A DNA stretch of 64,000 bases from Dryas octopetala (GCA_963921425.1 OY992834.1:27769669-27833668); one strand, 5' to 3'. Numbered from the stretch's first letter, positions 1 through 12,299 are shown. Numbers and translations: made by a program. Notes: generated by a model from the sequence alone, not told the origin.

Positions 1-742
1 CCACACTCCTTATCACTTGGCTGTTGAGGAATGCCCTAAATGCAAATAAACATTAATTAGAATGAGCACATATACAGTCCACTTAGCAATCTGTTATTTG
101 AGTTTTAAAGCAAACTACAAACAAGCCAACCTACCGCCATATTTTTCCAGATTATTGCCTTACGCCTTTGCCTATTCCCTTGAGCATTGAAGATTCTAAT
201 TCCCCTATCGCATGAAAAACCAAATGATTTTAACACTTGCTGATATATGTAAATGAACTTATAAACTGATGAGAAGTCTAATCAACTTACTTGTCCACCA
301 CAGTTTTCCATTCATCACCGATCAGACGTCTTCTCATTGGGTCCATGAAATAAACAATCTCCTTGTCCGGATTGATAACAGTCAGCATCCAATGATTTCT
401 ACACATTTATAATTCTCATTAAATACTTTATATGGTTGGAAAATAGTATTTACAATGACCACATAAATGATTAACTTACCTGGAATTGTAAGGGACCAAA
501 AAAATCTCATTCGCAAATGTACTAGAAACTTCTCCGTGCCATATCCAATTTTGATAACTTTGGTCAACCCTATTAAAATATAGATCATCCCTTATAACTC
601 CAATCCCAAATTTTCTCATATTTCCACATTTTTGGCAAGGACAATGAATGAGGTTTGGGTTTCTAGCATGCTGTAATGCAAACTTGAAGAATTCTTGAAT
701 CCCTAACTCATATGCCCTTGATCTTCTATCCACATACATTCA
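1..742 (-). pseudogene. CACTA-derived gene: transposase-associated domain plus Ulp1-like cysteine protease (partial, runs off the left edge)
   Basis: Read on the minus strand, 739-480 encodes a transposase-associated (Transpos_assoc) domain, beginning MYVDRRSRAYELG and holding the zinc-like motif CPCQKCGN. It ends at a good splice donor (CAG/GTAAGT). A second exon, 398-291, encodes NHWMLTVINPDKEIVYFMDP, the His-containing block of C48 (Ulp1-like) proteases carried by many plant CACTA and Mutator elements. A third block, about 235-127, encodes RIFNAQGNRQRRKAIIWKN. The last, about 30-1, encodes IPQQPSDKECG, which resembles the QQP...CG active-site Cys region. An in-frame TGA at 740-742 falls where family members have a Trp codon, just after a short MDKSKMDKS start. 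I could not confirm the frame across the third junction. It is either a decayed CACTA gene or a domesticated chimera; the end lies outside the window. Confidence 0.6.
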
Positions 743-2256
743 TGACTTGTCCATCTTTGACTTATCCATACAAACATGTATGTCATTTATAAAATCATAC
801 CAAATATTGACTCTAGTGAAACAAAACAAATACAAAGACAAACTAAACACAACCACTATACCATTGAACATGGGCATGCAATTGAAAACTAACTGGTCTT
901 AGTAAGATTGGTCTTTGAAACCTAGGCTTGAGGTACGGACCTCACCCTTGAGGACCGGACCTCCAATAAGATTGGTGTTTGAGACCTAGGCTAGAGGTCC
1001 AGACCTCTCATTTGAGAACCGGACTTCCAGTGGCGATCTCAGTTTTCTGACAATATGAAGCTGAGCAACCAAGACTAAACAAAAGGAAACAACATTTTGA
1101 ACAACCAAAATACTGATTCAACTAAAACCAAATCAATAAACAAACCCCATATCAGTAAACAAAATCAATAAAGATCAAGCAAAATAAATAAGCATATTTC
1201 AGTAAACCCATATAATTTACAAAATCAATAAACAAACCTTATATCAGTAAAACCTAGTAAACCAAATAAACCTCATATCAGTAAAATCAATCACAAACCA
1301 GAGAATTTAACACAACCCATGAATATTAACTAAACCTAGAAAAATACCCCAAATTTTTATCAAGCAACAATAACTTCACCAAGAACCAAAACAAGAATAA
1401 GAGAGATAGAGCAGGTGAGAGAGAGGAAATGAACACTAACCTGCAGGCTGATCTAAATTAGGTATTTCAAGCTAGCACAATGCATCATAAAAATTATACA
1501 CGTAGTTTAGTCTTAGTAATTTCCTCAATTGAAATAAAGCAAACACAATGGAGTGAATGAACTTATATGATTTCTATAGGATAGGGGAGGGGTAACAACT
1601 TTCCACTTCAATACACAATTACTTACTCATAACTATTTTTCTCATCAAAATCAAACATTCATTATAATGAGTAACAAAAGTTAATCAATAGCATCAAGAA
1701 ATCAACATAATTCTTTCAATAGTCTACAAATAAAACCCCTACCATCAAAACAAAAGAAAACAAGATGCCAAAACCAACAAAAAGAAAAAAAAAAAAAAAA
1801 GGCCTGATGAACTCACCTTTCCAATCCAATCAGCAGCCCAGCTATTTTCTTTCCCCAAGCTCAACAATATCACCAAATATCACCAATATGAACTTCACCT
1901 TGAGCAAAAACTCAAAACAAAAAGGTTTAGAAGAACCTCAAAGAACAAAAATCAGAAATGCACAAAAAAAGAAAGAACAAAATCTAATGAGGAAAAAATC
2001 CGCCAAAATCAAACCCTAACCCAACTGTACCTGAACCAAAGTGCAGAGATGCGCGAAGATGATTCAGGGGAGTGCAGAGATGGCCGAGCGATGAGGAATG
2101 GGCGGAGACGATGAGGACGAAGATGGAGGTCGGTGACGTCAAGAGACGTGCAGATGGAGAGCGAGGGACGACGTCGAAGATGGAGATTGACACGCGATGA
2201 GGACGGAGATTGATGCGCAAGAAGGAAGATCGATCGGTGAAGCCAAAGGACTGAGT
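743..2256. other. A-rich intergenic stretch with local repeats, no convincing gene
   Basis: The stretch is A-rich and low in complexity (repeated AAATCAATAAACAAACC-like phrases at about 1130-1300, an A-run near 1785-1800). Around 2030-2250 it becomes G-rich with repeated GATGAGGACGGAGAT-like phrases. Read on the minus strand that part is Ser/Pro/His-rich and ends near a possible splice donor, so it could be the first exon of a lost gene. I see no recognisable protein domain. Confidence 0.4.
901..1029. repeat. Two-copy tandem repeat, about 65 bp
   Basis: Unit 901-965 and unit 966-1029 share the order AAGATTGG, ACCTAGGCT, AGAGGTC-like, ACCGGAC and TCCA with scattered substitutions. There is no coding content and the origin is unknown. 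Confidence 0.7.
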
Positions 2257-3340
2257 TAGGGGTGGGCATTTTAACCGCGCACCGCCAAAACCGGCCGAAC
2301 CGCACCGCCAAAAAACCGCGTTGATCAAAAAAAGTCAACACCGCCAAAAAAACCGAACCGCACCGGTTCTCTCCGGTTCCGGTTCTGGTTCTACACCTTA
2401 TTTAACCGCACCGAACCGAACCGCACCGCATACTTGCAAAAAATATATATTTTTTATATTTTTATACATATATACATCATTTTATATATATTTATACGAT
2501 TATTATATACTTTTTATATACTTTTTATACACTTTAGACCATAAACCCTAATAAAATATTATAATTAATATTAACGTAGCTATATTTTAGGGTTCAGACC
2601 CTAAAATATATTTTATATATCCCTATGACCTATTTTCTAGATATATAATATAATAATAAATTAATAATGTTTTAGTATATAATTTTAGTTATACCCATTA
2701 CCCTATATAATAAAATTAGTATATTCTTTATATTTTATATAAAAAAAAATTAGTATATTATTTATAGTTTATACTCTATATATTAAAATTTTTAATTGTT
2801 TATAGTTCTAGGGTATAATATATAGTTATATACTATATAAGTGTATAGGGTATATGCCATATAAGGTTTATAACTTGTAGTAACTAGTAAGTTAGTAACT
2901 TTGTTTTAAGCAGGTTCTTAACTTGTAGTTGTAATCATTGGTTGTATACTTGTATAATTGATTTTGTTTTTAACTTTTAAGTTTTAAGTACTAAGCAGGT
3001 TAAGAAAAGTTTAATGTGTGAGTCTTTTTAGTTAAGTTCATTGAATTAACTTGAAAATTTGTTTTTTTGTTGCCAAAACTTGTTAATTATGATGGGTTTG
3101 CATCATTAAATAATTGGGCTTAGGCTTAAAAAAATAAATGTGAGGCTCAAAAGTGCTAATCTGAATAATAGCCCATTAGGCCCAGAACCGCACCGCACCG
3201 CACCTTAAATGGTTTGGTTTGGTTTGGTTTTTTTTATTTCTTTCACGGTTTTAAGCACCGAACCGCATCGTATATTAATGTCCGGTGCGGCGCACGGTTC
3301 CGGGGGAAAAGTGAGTCGAACCGCACCGCGCCCACCCCTA
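2257..3340. mobile_element. hAT-type non-autonomous DNA element (MITE-like, 1.08 kb)
   Basis: The termini are inverted: the left end reads TAGGGGTGGGC and the right end reads GCCCACCCCTA. Exact 8-bp direct repeats GACTGAGT flank it at 2249-2256 and 3341-3348. An 8-bp target duplication and ends of this form are typical of hAT elements. Both terminal regions carry repeated ACCGCACCG / GGTTTGG phrases and the centre is very AT-rich. No transposase reading frame is present. The perfect target duplication argues for a fairly recent insertion. A shorter relative lies at 62735-63253. Confidence 0.85.
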
Positions 3341-3369
3341 GACTGAGTTGAGGAGGGAAGATCGATGGA

Positions 3370-5760
3370 TGTTGAAGTGTTTTCTTAGAACAAAATAAAC
3401 AATTATCTCATTTTAAGTATACTCGCAAGTGCACGAATCGCATCAGTAGCTAAGCGTACAAGCCGAGGTCGATCCCACAGGGAATGGTTAATAAACAACA
3501 AATCAATGCAATTAATCACTAGAATAACTAAATGGGGGTTTTTGGAAGATGGAAACACACGCACACATCACCACATGCACACACCCTTTATTCTATCTTA
3601 CAATGTTAATTTTCAATTTCAAATCAGATAAACATGCAATAACCATCCAAGGCTAATGACAGTTAATTTGAACACAACATATTAAAGTTTGACTGCTAAA
3701 AAGGTTTGGCTAGTTACTTTCTCGCAATTGTTCTCCTAATGCATACACTAAGAGCTTCTTGGGCCTTCCTTAGCCAGTTAACCTACATGTTCCCTAGTTC
3801 AAGCTAAGGCAGCTATTACCCATGCATGAGTCATTAAGTTTTATGAGAACGTCAAACATGCACAACATATAAGGTTTGACTATTTCCTTATAGAGGTCGC
3901 CCAACCCCACTACCAAGAATAATCCCTTATTCCGTTGTTACTTGTGGTTTAGTGTCTTTGACTATTTCACAGCTAAACCTAACAATTAAACTAGATGCAA
4001 TTACCCTAAGGTGGCCGGTCAAAGAATTCAAAAAACTAGTGACGGGTTCTAATAGATAGTGGAAATTTAATACATGCAAACATCAAACTAACAGACCAAG
4101 AGACGGATAAACGATTTGTTAGAACATGCAAATCCATTAATCGACCTACGACTAACATGCAAGATAGAATAACTAACCTACATACTTAAATTAAATAAAT
4201 AAAAACAGCAACCAACAATAATAAAATCCCAATTCATGCTTAACAAATAAATCAGAAACACAAAGTAAACAAACTTAAAAGCATAAACGAATTGAAATCA
4301 GAGACATGAATTAAATGAAATCAAGAGACAAACTACATAAATTCAGAAACTTAATTAAATATATTCAGAGGCACAATCCAACAATAAAATAGAAAACTAG
4401 AACAAAAATTGAAGGAAACAAGTGGAAGGGGCTGCGGCAAGACAAGGAAGATAAGACACCTTGCACAAGCAATTGGCTCATGGCTATGGTGAGCTAGGGC
4501 TTGCGGCTTAGGGTTGCTCTTCCTTGCAGCCACGCCACTTCTCTCTCTCTCTCAACCTTCGGCTAGCCCTCCCAAGAACAAACTACAATTCTGAAATTAA
4601 AAACTTAGAACAGAAAAATAAAACTAGGAACTAAGAGAATTCGGCTGGAGTGTGTAGGTGTCAAAAAGTCCTCTAGGGTTCTGAATTGAGGGGATATATA
4701 TAGAGGTGCAATCCTTGAGAGGCAAGGAGAAGGTGACTTGCGGCACAACTAGGGTTTGCTGCTCCTTGTAGCTTGCGGCATCAGCTAGGGTTTCTAGCTA
4801 TGGGCTTGCGGCAAGGGCTTGTCCTCTTGGGCTTAAGTGGCGCATGCAAGTCAGCTAGGCCTCCCCCCTTGCGCATGGGCTGCTGATCTTGGACCTTGAT
4901 GGTGCATTGGGCTCACATGTGTTGGGCTAAAGTGGCTTGCACAAGATGGGTAGGGTTTCACTCCATGGGCTTCCATCTTGGGCTTGCATCTTGGGCTTGC
5001 GCAATGGGGCTCCTTGGCTGCTAGGGTTTGCATGGCATGCATGCGCATGCATGGGCTGCCATCTTGCTCCTTACGCATGGACTTTGGGTTGCTAGGGTTT
5101 GGGCCCATGCATGTGTATGCATGGCCCATCTTGGGTTCGACATCCCTTAGGCCCATGGGCCCTTGACTTTTGACTTCCCATTTTGCCCCTCATTTCCATT
5201 TGAATTCAAATTCATTTCTTCCCTCCACTCATTTCCATGGATGTCCACCACCTTCTAGAAGCTTCTGGAATCTTGACTTTGTAGAGTTGACTTTGACCAA
5301 CATTTCCTGGTGCAACTAGGATTTCTTGAAAATGAAGGATTCCTTATCCGTTTCGACTTCTCGTAATGACCATATTGCCCCTGGGGTCTCCTAGTGTCAT
5401 TAGGACTCCTTTCTCTAGTTGGGTTAGGTTTCCTAGTTCAACCAGGATTTCCTATTCGAATCAGGATTTCACATTTCTGGCTCCGCAATGATGGTTCTGG
5501 ACTTGATGTTTCCTAGTGTTACTAGGAATCCTCATTTGACTAGGATTTCTGCACTTTTCCTGGTTTGACCAGAATTTCACTAGTTTTCCTAGTTTAACCA
5601 GGAAATGTCCCAAATTGGCTCAATTTGCTTCTTTTTCTCATTTTTGCTTCAGTTGACCTGAAAACACAAAAAGAAGATAAGAAACACAAAATATTGAGTT
5701 CTAACACTCTAGGTTAAGGAATTAGTATCATAAAGTGATGCAAAATGTACACTCATCACA
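3370..5760 (-). repeat. 3' LTR of the Ty3-type element
   Basis: On the plus strand it starts TGTTGAAGTG and ends CATCACA, so in element orientation it runs TGTGATGAG...CACTTCAACA, the usual TG...CA ends. The first about 1.17 kb reappears at 10074-11246. The middle (about 4720-5170) is rich in repeated GGGCTTGC and GCATGCATG phrases. Confidence 0.85.
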
Positions 5761-5776
5761 CCCCCAAACTTAGATT
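5761..5776 (-). other. Polypurine tract next to the 3' LTR
   Basis: The minus-strand sequence CTAAGTTTGGGGG lies directly before the 3' LTR and fits a plus-strand priming tract. A near copy of this phrase at about 6659-6673 inside the element has no LTR beside it. Confidence 0.7.
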
Positions 5777-7886
5777 TTGCTAGTCCTCGAGCAAATAAAG
5801 GAAAGAAAAGACTCAAGACTGACTCTAACATCCCAACAACTGAATTCATGCGCACAACCATTAATCACATAGGAAAGCAAGGCATATAAATTGTATTCTC
5901 CAAATTCTAATAACATTTCAAATACATACCTCGCTCCTCTATTGTCATATAGGCCATCCTTGACACAAATCCAAGTATTAGACAAACAAGATTAAATCAA
6001 TACATACATAATAAATTCAACTTCAATCCTCACTATGACATACTCTCAATGATAAACACTCAAGAATTGGGTTGATATGTGCACTCAAAAGTATATGTGA
6101 GAGGAAATATGTAACAAAAGCAATTAGCTCACATATGTGCATGAAATAAAGGCACATTTTAAAAAGAAATACTGATCTCAAGAAAGGAATCCAAATGCTT
6201 AAAATAGAATCAATAACCATAGGCTCTCTTCTTAAATAGACTCCACATAAGTATAATACACACCTCCTGAGATCAGCTAGGGCTTTAATAGGGTTATAAT
6301 GAAGGCTTAGGCTAGAATAGGGTATTGAAATGAAAAGGAAACACAAAGGGCTAAATTCATGGAATTGCAAGCATCAATAGAACATTCTGAGGTACACTTT
6401 GCTTCTTTGCACTTCATAGCTTAATTTGAACTCTTTTTGCTCACTTTTTTTTTTTCTTTTGAAAGCACCCCATCTCTTTTCTTTGATTTCTTTTTCTTTT
6501 TCTTTTTCTTTTCTTTTCTTTGGGCACGGCTTACATGCTTTTCTGTCATATTTTTGTATAAGCTATGCATTTTCACTTCTTTTTCACCTCAATCAACATA
6601 TAAACAACTTGCAATACCATAAAAAGAGTAAAACGGATAGAAGGGGTAGAAGGGGTACCACCCCCAAACTTAGGGTTTGGTATGGGGTAACAAAGAAAAC
6701 GGCTTAAAAGGCACAAAATGGGTAACTAAGGATAAAACATGTAATGGGTAGGCTTTCAGGCTATGGGGTACACAAACAACGACTAAGGGCCTAAATTCAT
6801 TTATCAAGAGTTATGCAAATACGACATGCTTTGTGTACACAAGAAAAGAGTTCTAGCTCATTGATTCAAGATTATGCATATTCCAAGCAAATGACTAAAT
6901 GAAAGACAATGAGATCAAAACAACGACTTATATGACAATGATAGAAACAGATTGGCGCGCAACACTCAAGAATTGAAGAACAGGGCTCAAAAGCTCACTT
7001 AGGTCATGCAAGTCTACTCTATTATGCATATAATCATTAAAAATGCTAATCACAACCTAAATTTATATCAACAAGGCCAAATGACATAGAATTGCAAGAT
7101 ATGTTATGGAACACTATTAGAATGAAAAGAACACCAAATATACACACAATACTAAAACATGCTCATAACAATCATGCACACTCAAATCAATTAGTTGGGG
7201 ACTCAAAACGACCTGAAACAACCAAAATGACTCAAAAACTTTTTGTGTTTAAAACAATGTCGCACACTTCTAAAGAATCACATCCATCACTAAGGTGAAT
7301 GAGATCTAACGAAAACGTGCATTTTGATGTGGGTTTTGACACCCTAAGTTTAAAAACAAAATAATTTTTTTTTTATTTTTTATTTTTTTAAAAAACACTC
7401 AAAAACACTTAAAACACCCTAAACACTTGTTCTAACCTAAAAACACTAACAAATGACAATTGCATTTCCCCCCCACACTTAAATGATACATTGCCCTAAA
7501 TGTATATGAAATAAATGCAAGAATGATCAAATTAAGCGAAACGGGAAATTGCAAATATCCAAAATCAAATAAACACACCAGAATGAAAAATTGTCTTATG
7601 AAGCGAAATAAAGAAACTGTTTACTTGCGTATGCAAGCGTGGACACTCCAAGGGTAGGCGCGGCCTCCTTGGTCCTCCATGACTCCTCCTCCATTATTCG
7701 AAACAAAAACTTGGGTTGCCTCCCAATCAGCGCTTGTTTTTCTGTCTTCAGCCTGACATTGCCTCTCCTTTACTTGCGTCCTTTCCTCTTCTTCTTGCCA
7801 CTGCTACTCTCGGCACTCCCTAAGAACGCATTGAAGAAGCTCTCCATCTTTGACTTCTCATCTCCATAAAAATTGGTCTCCTCGCT
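5777..7886 (-). other. Non-coding internal part of the Ty3-type element
   Basis: This 2.1-kb stretch sits where pol would be in a complete element. It is AT-rich with T-runs (about 6445-6520 and 7362-7390). I see no reverse transcriptase or integrase motif on either strand. Short reading frames here are low-complexity and were not called. Confidence 0.6.
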
Positions 7887-9905
7887 CTACGGAAGCTCGG
7901 AAGTGAGACAATACACCTCTTGCTTGGTGTTGTGCCGAATCTTCATGGTACTCTCCATCGCCTTGTACTCCATGTTAGAGGTGCACAAAAATGGTCTCCC
8001 AAGAATAATAGAAACGTCACCCGGGAGTCTCGGCACATCTAGCACTATGAAATCAGAGGGGATTAGTAATTTACGACATTTAACCATAACATCCACAAGC
8101 ATACCACGGGCTCTCTCGACTGAAGAGTTGGCGAAGCGAATGTTCAAATCAAACGGTTGCAAATCAGCTTCCACAAATCCAAGCCTCTTGAACACCACCA
8201 GTGGCATGACATTGATAGCTAAGCCATTGTCAATTAAGGCATTGGCGATCTCATACTCCCCTATGCTGCATAGTATGACCAACGAGCCCGGATCCCTCTT
8301 CTTGCTCGGAAAGGACGCAAAGAGATAACCACAAATCTCCCTAGGAACGTTGTGACTATGCCCTTGCTCCTCAACCTTCTTCTCGATTGACTTCAACTCC
8401 CTCATGGTTGTTGGAAATTTGGTGATGTCGATGTCCGGAATGAGGGGAATCACACGTGTGTCATCTTTCTCTTCAATCTTTTCCGAATCCTCCTCTTCTT
8501 CACTATCCACGATCTCAATCACCTCCTTAGTCTTGACCACTCTAACTCTCTTTCTTGGAGTTGTCCTCAAAATAGCATTTACATGCTCCTCATTCTTTGG
8601 GTTGACGATGGGCTGGCTTGGCAATTTCCCCTTCTCTCTCTGACCCAAAGTAGTGGCAATCTGACCCATTTGACTCTCCAAATGTGCAATAGCCTTCGAA
8701 TTGGCTTGCATCTGCTGCTCGGTACGGTTCATGAAGACGTTGGTGCTCTGAGCAAGGGAAGTGGTGCTTTGAGCAATCTGAGCAATCTTGTCCTCCAAAC
8801 TAGACCTCTCGGCATTAGGGTGCATATATGGCTTGTTGGTGCTCCCACTAGCTTACTGTCCATTGTTGTTGCTCCACCTGAAATTAGGGTTGTTCTTCCA
8901 TCCAGGGTTATAAGTGTTAGAAAATGGATCGTATGGCACCCTAGGATAATTCCCAACCTGATTCACGTGTTCCACATCACCTCCTTGTTCTTGCATACCC
9001 ATCAGCTTCTCTTGAGCCAAAGATAACTTCTGCATCATAGTCTTGATTTCCAAAATCTGTCCCTCCATGGTGTTTGGCACATCAGCCACCTCGTATAACC
9101 CTCTCTTTGGTCCTCCTCTCGAACGATTGGAATCCCACTGTTGAGAACTCAAAGAGAGTGACTCAAACAAATCTGTAGCCTCATACTCCGTCTTTGACAT
9201 AAACGCACCACCACATGCCGAATCCACCTTGGCTTGATCTCTCTCCAATAATCCCTGATAAAAACAACAAATCATATACCAATGAGATAAGTTATGGTGT
9301 GGGCAGCTAGTAAGTAACTCATTGAATCTGTCCCAAGTCTCATGGAATGGCTCGTCCGCTTTCTGCACAAATCCAAGGATCTCCTTCCGAATCGAATTTG
9401 TCTTGGAAATGGAATAAAACTTATTCAGGAACTTGCTCGAAAGATCATCCCACGTCGAAATGGAACCACTGGGCAGCGAATACAACCACCTCTTTGCCTT
9501 GTCCTTAAGCGCAAAAGGGAACATCCTCAAACGGTACTGATCGGCATTCAGACCCCTCAACTGTGCGGCTTCACAAACCCCGAAAAACTCCTTTAAAAAG
9601 TGGATCGGATCCTCCCCATTCAGCCCATGGTAGCTCGGCAACAAGTGAATCTGACCACTCTTGATTTCGAAATCAGTGGCTATGGTTGCATACCGAATGC
9701 AAGATGGTTGAGTGGGCAGCGAAGGTGCTGAAAAATGGCTCAGGGGCTGCGGCATCATCTCGTTTGTCTCAGCCATGTCGACACTCTCAGTCTCTTCACT
9801 ACTCGAATCTGATGCGCTAGGTAGAGGGCTGCCTTGTGATGTACCTAAAGTCTCCTTTTTGAGCCTCTCCAACCTTGCAACAAATTCAGGGTTCATAAAA
9901 CACAC
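7887..9905 (-). mobile_element. gag and retropepsin coding region of the Ty3-type element
   Basis: Gag (about 9905-8853) contains a plant Retrotrans_gag domain, with phrases such as GEDPIHFLKEFFGVCEAAQ and FPFALKDKAKRWLYSLPSGS. This coat-like protein packages the RNA. Downstream (about 8825-7887) is an acidic linker followed by a retropepsin fold with ALIDNGLAINVMP around the catalytic Asp and IILGRPFL near its end; the protease cleaves the polyprotein. No pol follows. The order and motifs match Athila-like elements. The region is treated as a fossil. Confidence 0.85.
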
Positions 9906-10049
9906 CTAATCAAGAGAAAAACACACAATCAGTAGAAAGAATGCATATAAAGGCATGACATTTATTAAAACTAAAAATTAACCAAAAATTAGCTAATATA
10001 ACCTAATTCAAATGACTAATTAAACCAATTCATTGATATTAGACACCAT

Positions 10050-10067
10050 TCCCCGGCAACGGCGCCA
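10050..10067 (-). other. Primer-binding site complementary to tRNA-Asp
   Basis: In element orientation the site reads TGGCGCCGTTGCCGGGGA, complementary to the 3' end of plant tRNA-Asp, a few bases inside the 5' LTR. The tRNA would prime minus-strand DNA synthesis. This site is characteristic of Athila/Tat-type Ty3 elements. Confidence 0.85.
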
Positions 10068-10073
10068 AAAACT

Positions 10074-11246
10074 TGTTGAAGTGTTTTCTTAGAACAAAAT
10101 AAACAATTATCTCATTCTAAGTATACTCGCAAGTGCACGAATCGCATCAGTAGCAAAGCGTACAAGCACGAGGTCGATCCCACAGGGAATGATTAATAAA
10201 CAACAAATCAATGCAATTAATCACTAGAATAACTAAATGGGGGTTTTTGGAAGATGGAAATACACGCACACATCACCACACGCACACACCCTTTATTCTG
10301 TCTTGCAATGTTAATTTTCAGTTTCAAATCAGATAAACATGCAATAACCATCCAAGGCTAATGACAGTTAATTTGAACACAACATATTAAAGTTTGACTG
10401 CTAAAAAGGTTTGGCTAGTTACTTTCTCGCAATTGTTCTCCTAATGCATAAACTAAGAGCTTCTTGGGCCTTCCTTAGCCAGTTAACCTACATGTTCTCT
10501 AGTTCAAGCTAAGGCAGCTGTTACCCATGCAGGAGTCATTAAGTTTTATGAGAACGTCAAACATGCACAACATATAAGGTTTGACTATTTCCTTATAGAG
10601 GTCGCCCAACCCCACTACCAAGAATAATCCCTTATTCCGTTGTTACTTGTGGTTTAGTGTCTTTGACTATTTCACAGCTAAACCTAACAATTAAACTAGA
10701 TGCAATTACCCTAAGGTGGCCAGTCAAAGGATGCAAACAACTAGTGACGGTTTCTAATAGATAGTGGAAATTTAATACATGCAAACATCAAACTAACAGA
10801 CCAAGAGATGGATAAACGATTTGTTAGAACATGTAAATCCATTAATCAACCTACGACTAACATGAAAGATAGAATAACTAACCTACATACTTAAATTAAA
10901 TAAATAAAAACAGCAACCAACAATAATAAAATCCCAATTCATGCTTAACAAATAAATCAGAAACACAAAGTAAACAAACTTAAAAGCATAAACGAATTGA
11001 AATCAGAGACATGAATTAAATGAAATCAAGAGACAAACTAAATAAATTCAGAAACTTAATTAAATATATTCAGAGGCACAATCCAACAATAAAATAGAAA
11101 ACTAGAACAAAAATTGAAGGAAACAAGTGGAAGGGGCTGCGGCAAGACAAGGAAGAGGAGGCACCTTGCACAAGCAATTGGCTCACGGCTATGGTGAGCT
11201 AGGGCTTGCGGCTTAGGGTTGCTCTTCCTTGCAGCCACGCCACTTT
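10074..11246 (-). repeat. 5' LTR (partial) of the Ty3-type element
   Basis: It matches 3370-4545 with roughly 25-30 differences counted by eye. The match stops at about 11246, where the C-rich interior of CACTA-1 begins. Confidence 0.8.
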
Positions 11247-11643
11247 TCTCCTTCTCTTCCCTGTATGTCTTCTTCCTCTCCCCTGCTTCAACCCAGACCC
11301 AATCACCCATCTCCCTCCCCGACCACCCATCTCCTCCGTGACCGCCGCCCTCCCCAATGAAACCCATACCCACCCCCTCTTCTTTCTCTCTCCCCGAAAC
11401 CCATCCCTACCCCCTCCTCTTTCTCTCTCCACGAAACCAATCCCCACCCCTATCGAAACCTTCCTCGGCCTCCTCTTTCTCTCTCCCCTCTCCCTTCCGC
11501 CTCCTTTGATTCCTCACCAGCAACCTATCCCCATCAGCAACCCCCACCCCGACCAGCAACCCAACTGGAACCTACCCGATTGTGGGTTTTCTAATTTTTT
11601 TTTTAAATTGTGGGTTTTTTTTTTTGTTATTTATTGTTTTATT

Positions 11644-12229
11644 TATGAGATTGTGAAGGATATTGGGTCTGGGAATTTTGGGGTTGCAAGGCTGGTCGGA
11701 GACAAGTGGACCAGAGAGGCCAGAAGGTCTGTTTCATCTCCTTCACCCCTTATCTTCCTTTTCTTTTTTGTGTCAATTCTCTCACTTTTTTTTTCTTTCT
11801 TTTTGATGTTTGAATTTTTCTGGGAATTGGGTTTTTTTGTTTTTCATTTCTTTGGTGTTGCAGATAGTCGAACATGTGCAAAGGGAGATCATGAACCACA
11901 GGTCATTGAAGCATCCAAATATTATTCAATTCAAAGAGGTTAGTAATGAATTATGTGTATATCCATAAATGCTACTCTTCTATGTAGATTACTAATGTAG
12001 AATTAACCAACCTTTTCTTTTGCTGTTAATTGGTTGTAGAACCACTGTAAATTGGAACTCTTCTGTTAATGTGTTGTTATACTGCTATTTTTCCTCATGA
12101 TCTTTGGTAGTGTTGATTGTAGTAAGGAATTAATTCATTTCTGGCAGCAAATCTGCCATAGAGACCTTAAGCTTGAAAATGTACTCTTAGATGGCAGCAC
12201 AGCACCTTGTGTAAAATATGCGATTTAGA
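11644..12229 (+). pseudogene. Fragment of an SnRK2-type Ser/Thr kinase gene, introns retained
   Basis: Three exon-like pieces match plant SnRK2 (SNF1-related kinase 2; ABA and osmotic-stress signalling). Piece 11644-11726 encodes YEIVKDIGSGNFGVARL, the Gly-rich ATP loop, and ends at a GT. Piece 11864-11938 follows a CAG acceptor and encodes [20 protein letters not shown] (alpha-C helix), then a GTTAGT donor. Piece 12148-12229 follows GGCAG and encodes [17 protein letters not shown], the catalytic loop. The exons for VAVKYI and for the segment between alpha-C and HRDLK are missing. The last piece lost one A in VKICDFG, so its frame ends in a stop. Retained introns indicate capture of genomic DNA, not a retrocopy. 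It cannot encode an active kinase. Confidence 0.85.
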
Positions 12230-12299
12230 GTAATTATAAAATTTAGTTAACTTCTTAAATTGTTGAATTTAGTTTAATTGTTAAATTGTTGTGTTTAAT

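Larger units (their letters stand above)
3370..11246 (-). mobile_element. Ty3-type LTR retrotransposon, Athila/Tat-like, gag-protease only (fossil)
   Basis: The element lies on the minus strand. Its 3' LTR is 3370-5760 and its 5' LTR, only partly present, is about 10074-11246. Next to the 5' LTR is a primer-binding site matching the 3' end of tRNA-Asp, as in Athila/Tat elements. Parts in order: LTR, primer site, gag (about 9905-8853), retropepsin (about 8825-7887), a 2-kb non-coding stretch, a polypurine tract, LTR. No reverse transcriptase, RNase H or integrase could be recognised, so it was probably moved in trans. By eye the LTR overlap differs at about 2% of sites, which suggests an insertion on the order of a million years ago at commonly used plant rates. 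It is broken. Confidence 0.85.

Noticed and set aside
1984-2347. Minus-strand frames of about 112-114 codons
   Set aside because: They cross the end of the hAT-type element and show no domain; at most the part before 2256 is a relic first exon.
4851-5166. Overlapping frames on both strands inside the Ty3 LTR
   Set aside because: They come from repeated GGGCTTGC and GCATGC phrases in the LTR.
6426-6707. Phe/Ser-rich frame of 93 codons
   Set aside because: It is a translation of a CTTTT-type low-complexity run in non-coding Ty3 sequence.
11206-11943. A 245-codon frame joining a Pro-rich stretch to kinase sequence
   Set aside because: It reads through an intron of the SnRK2 fragment and through the C-rich CACTA repeat, so it is not one protein.
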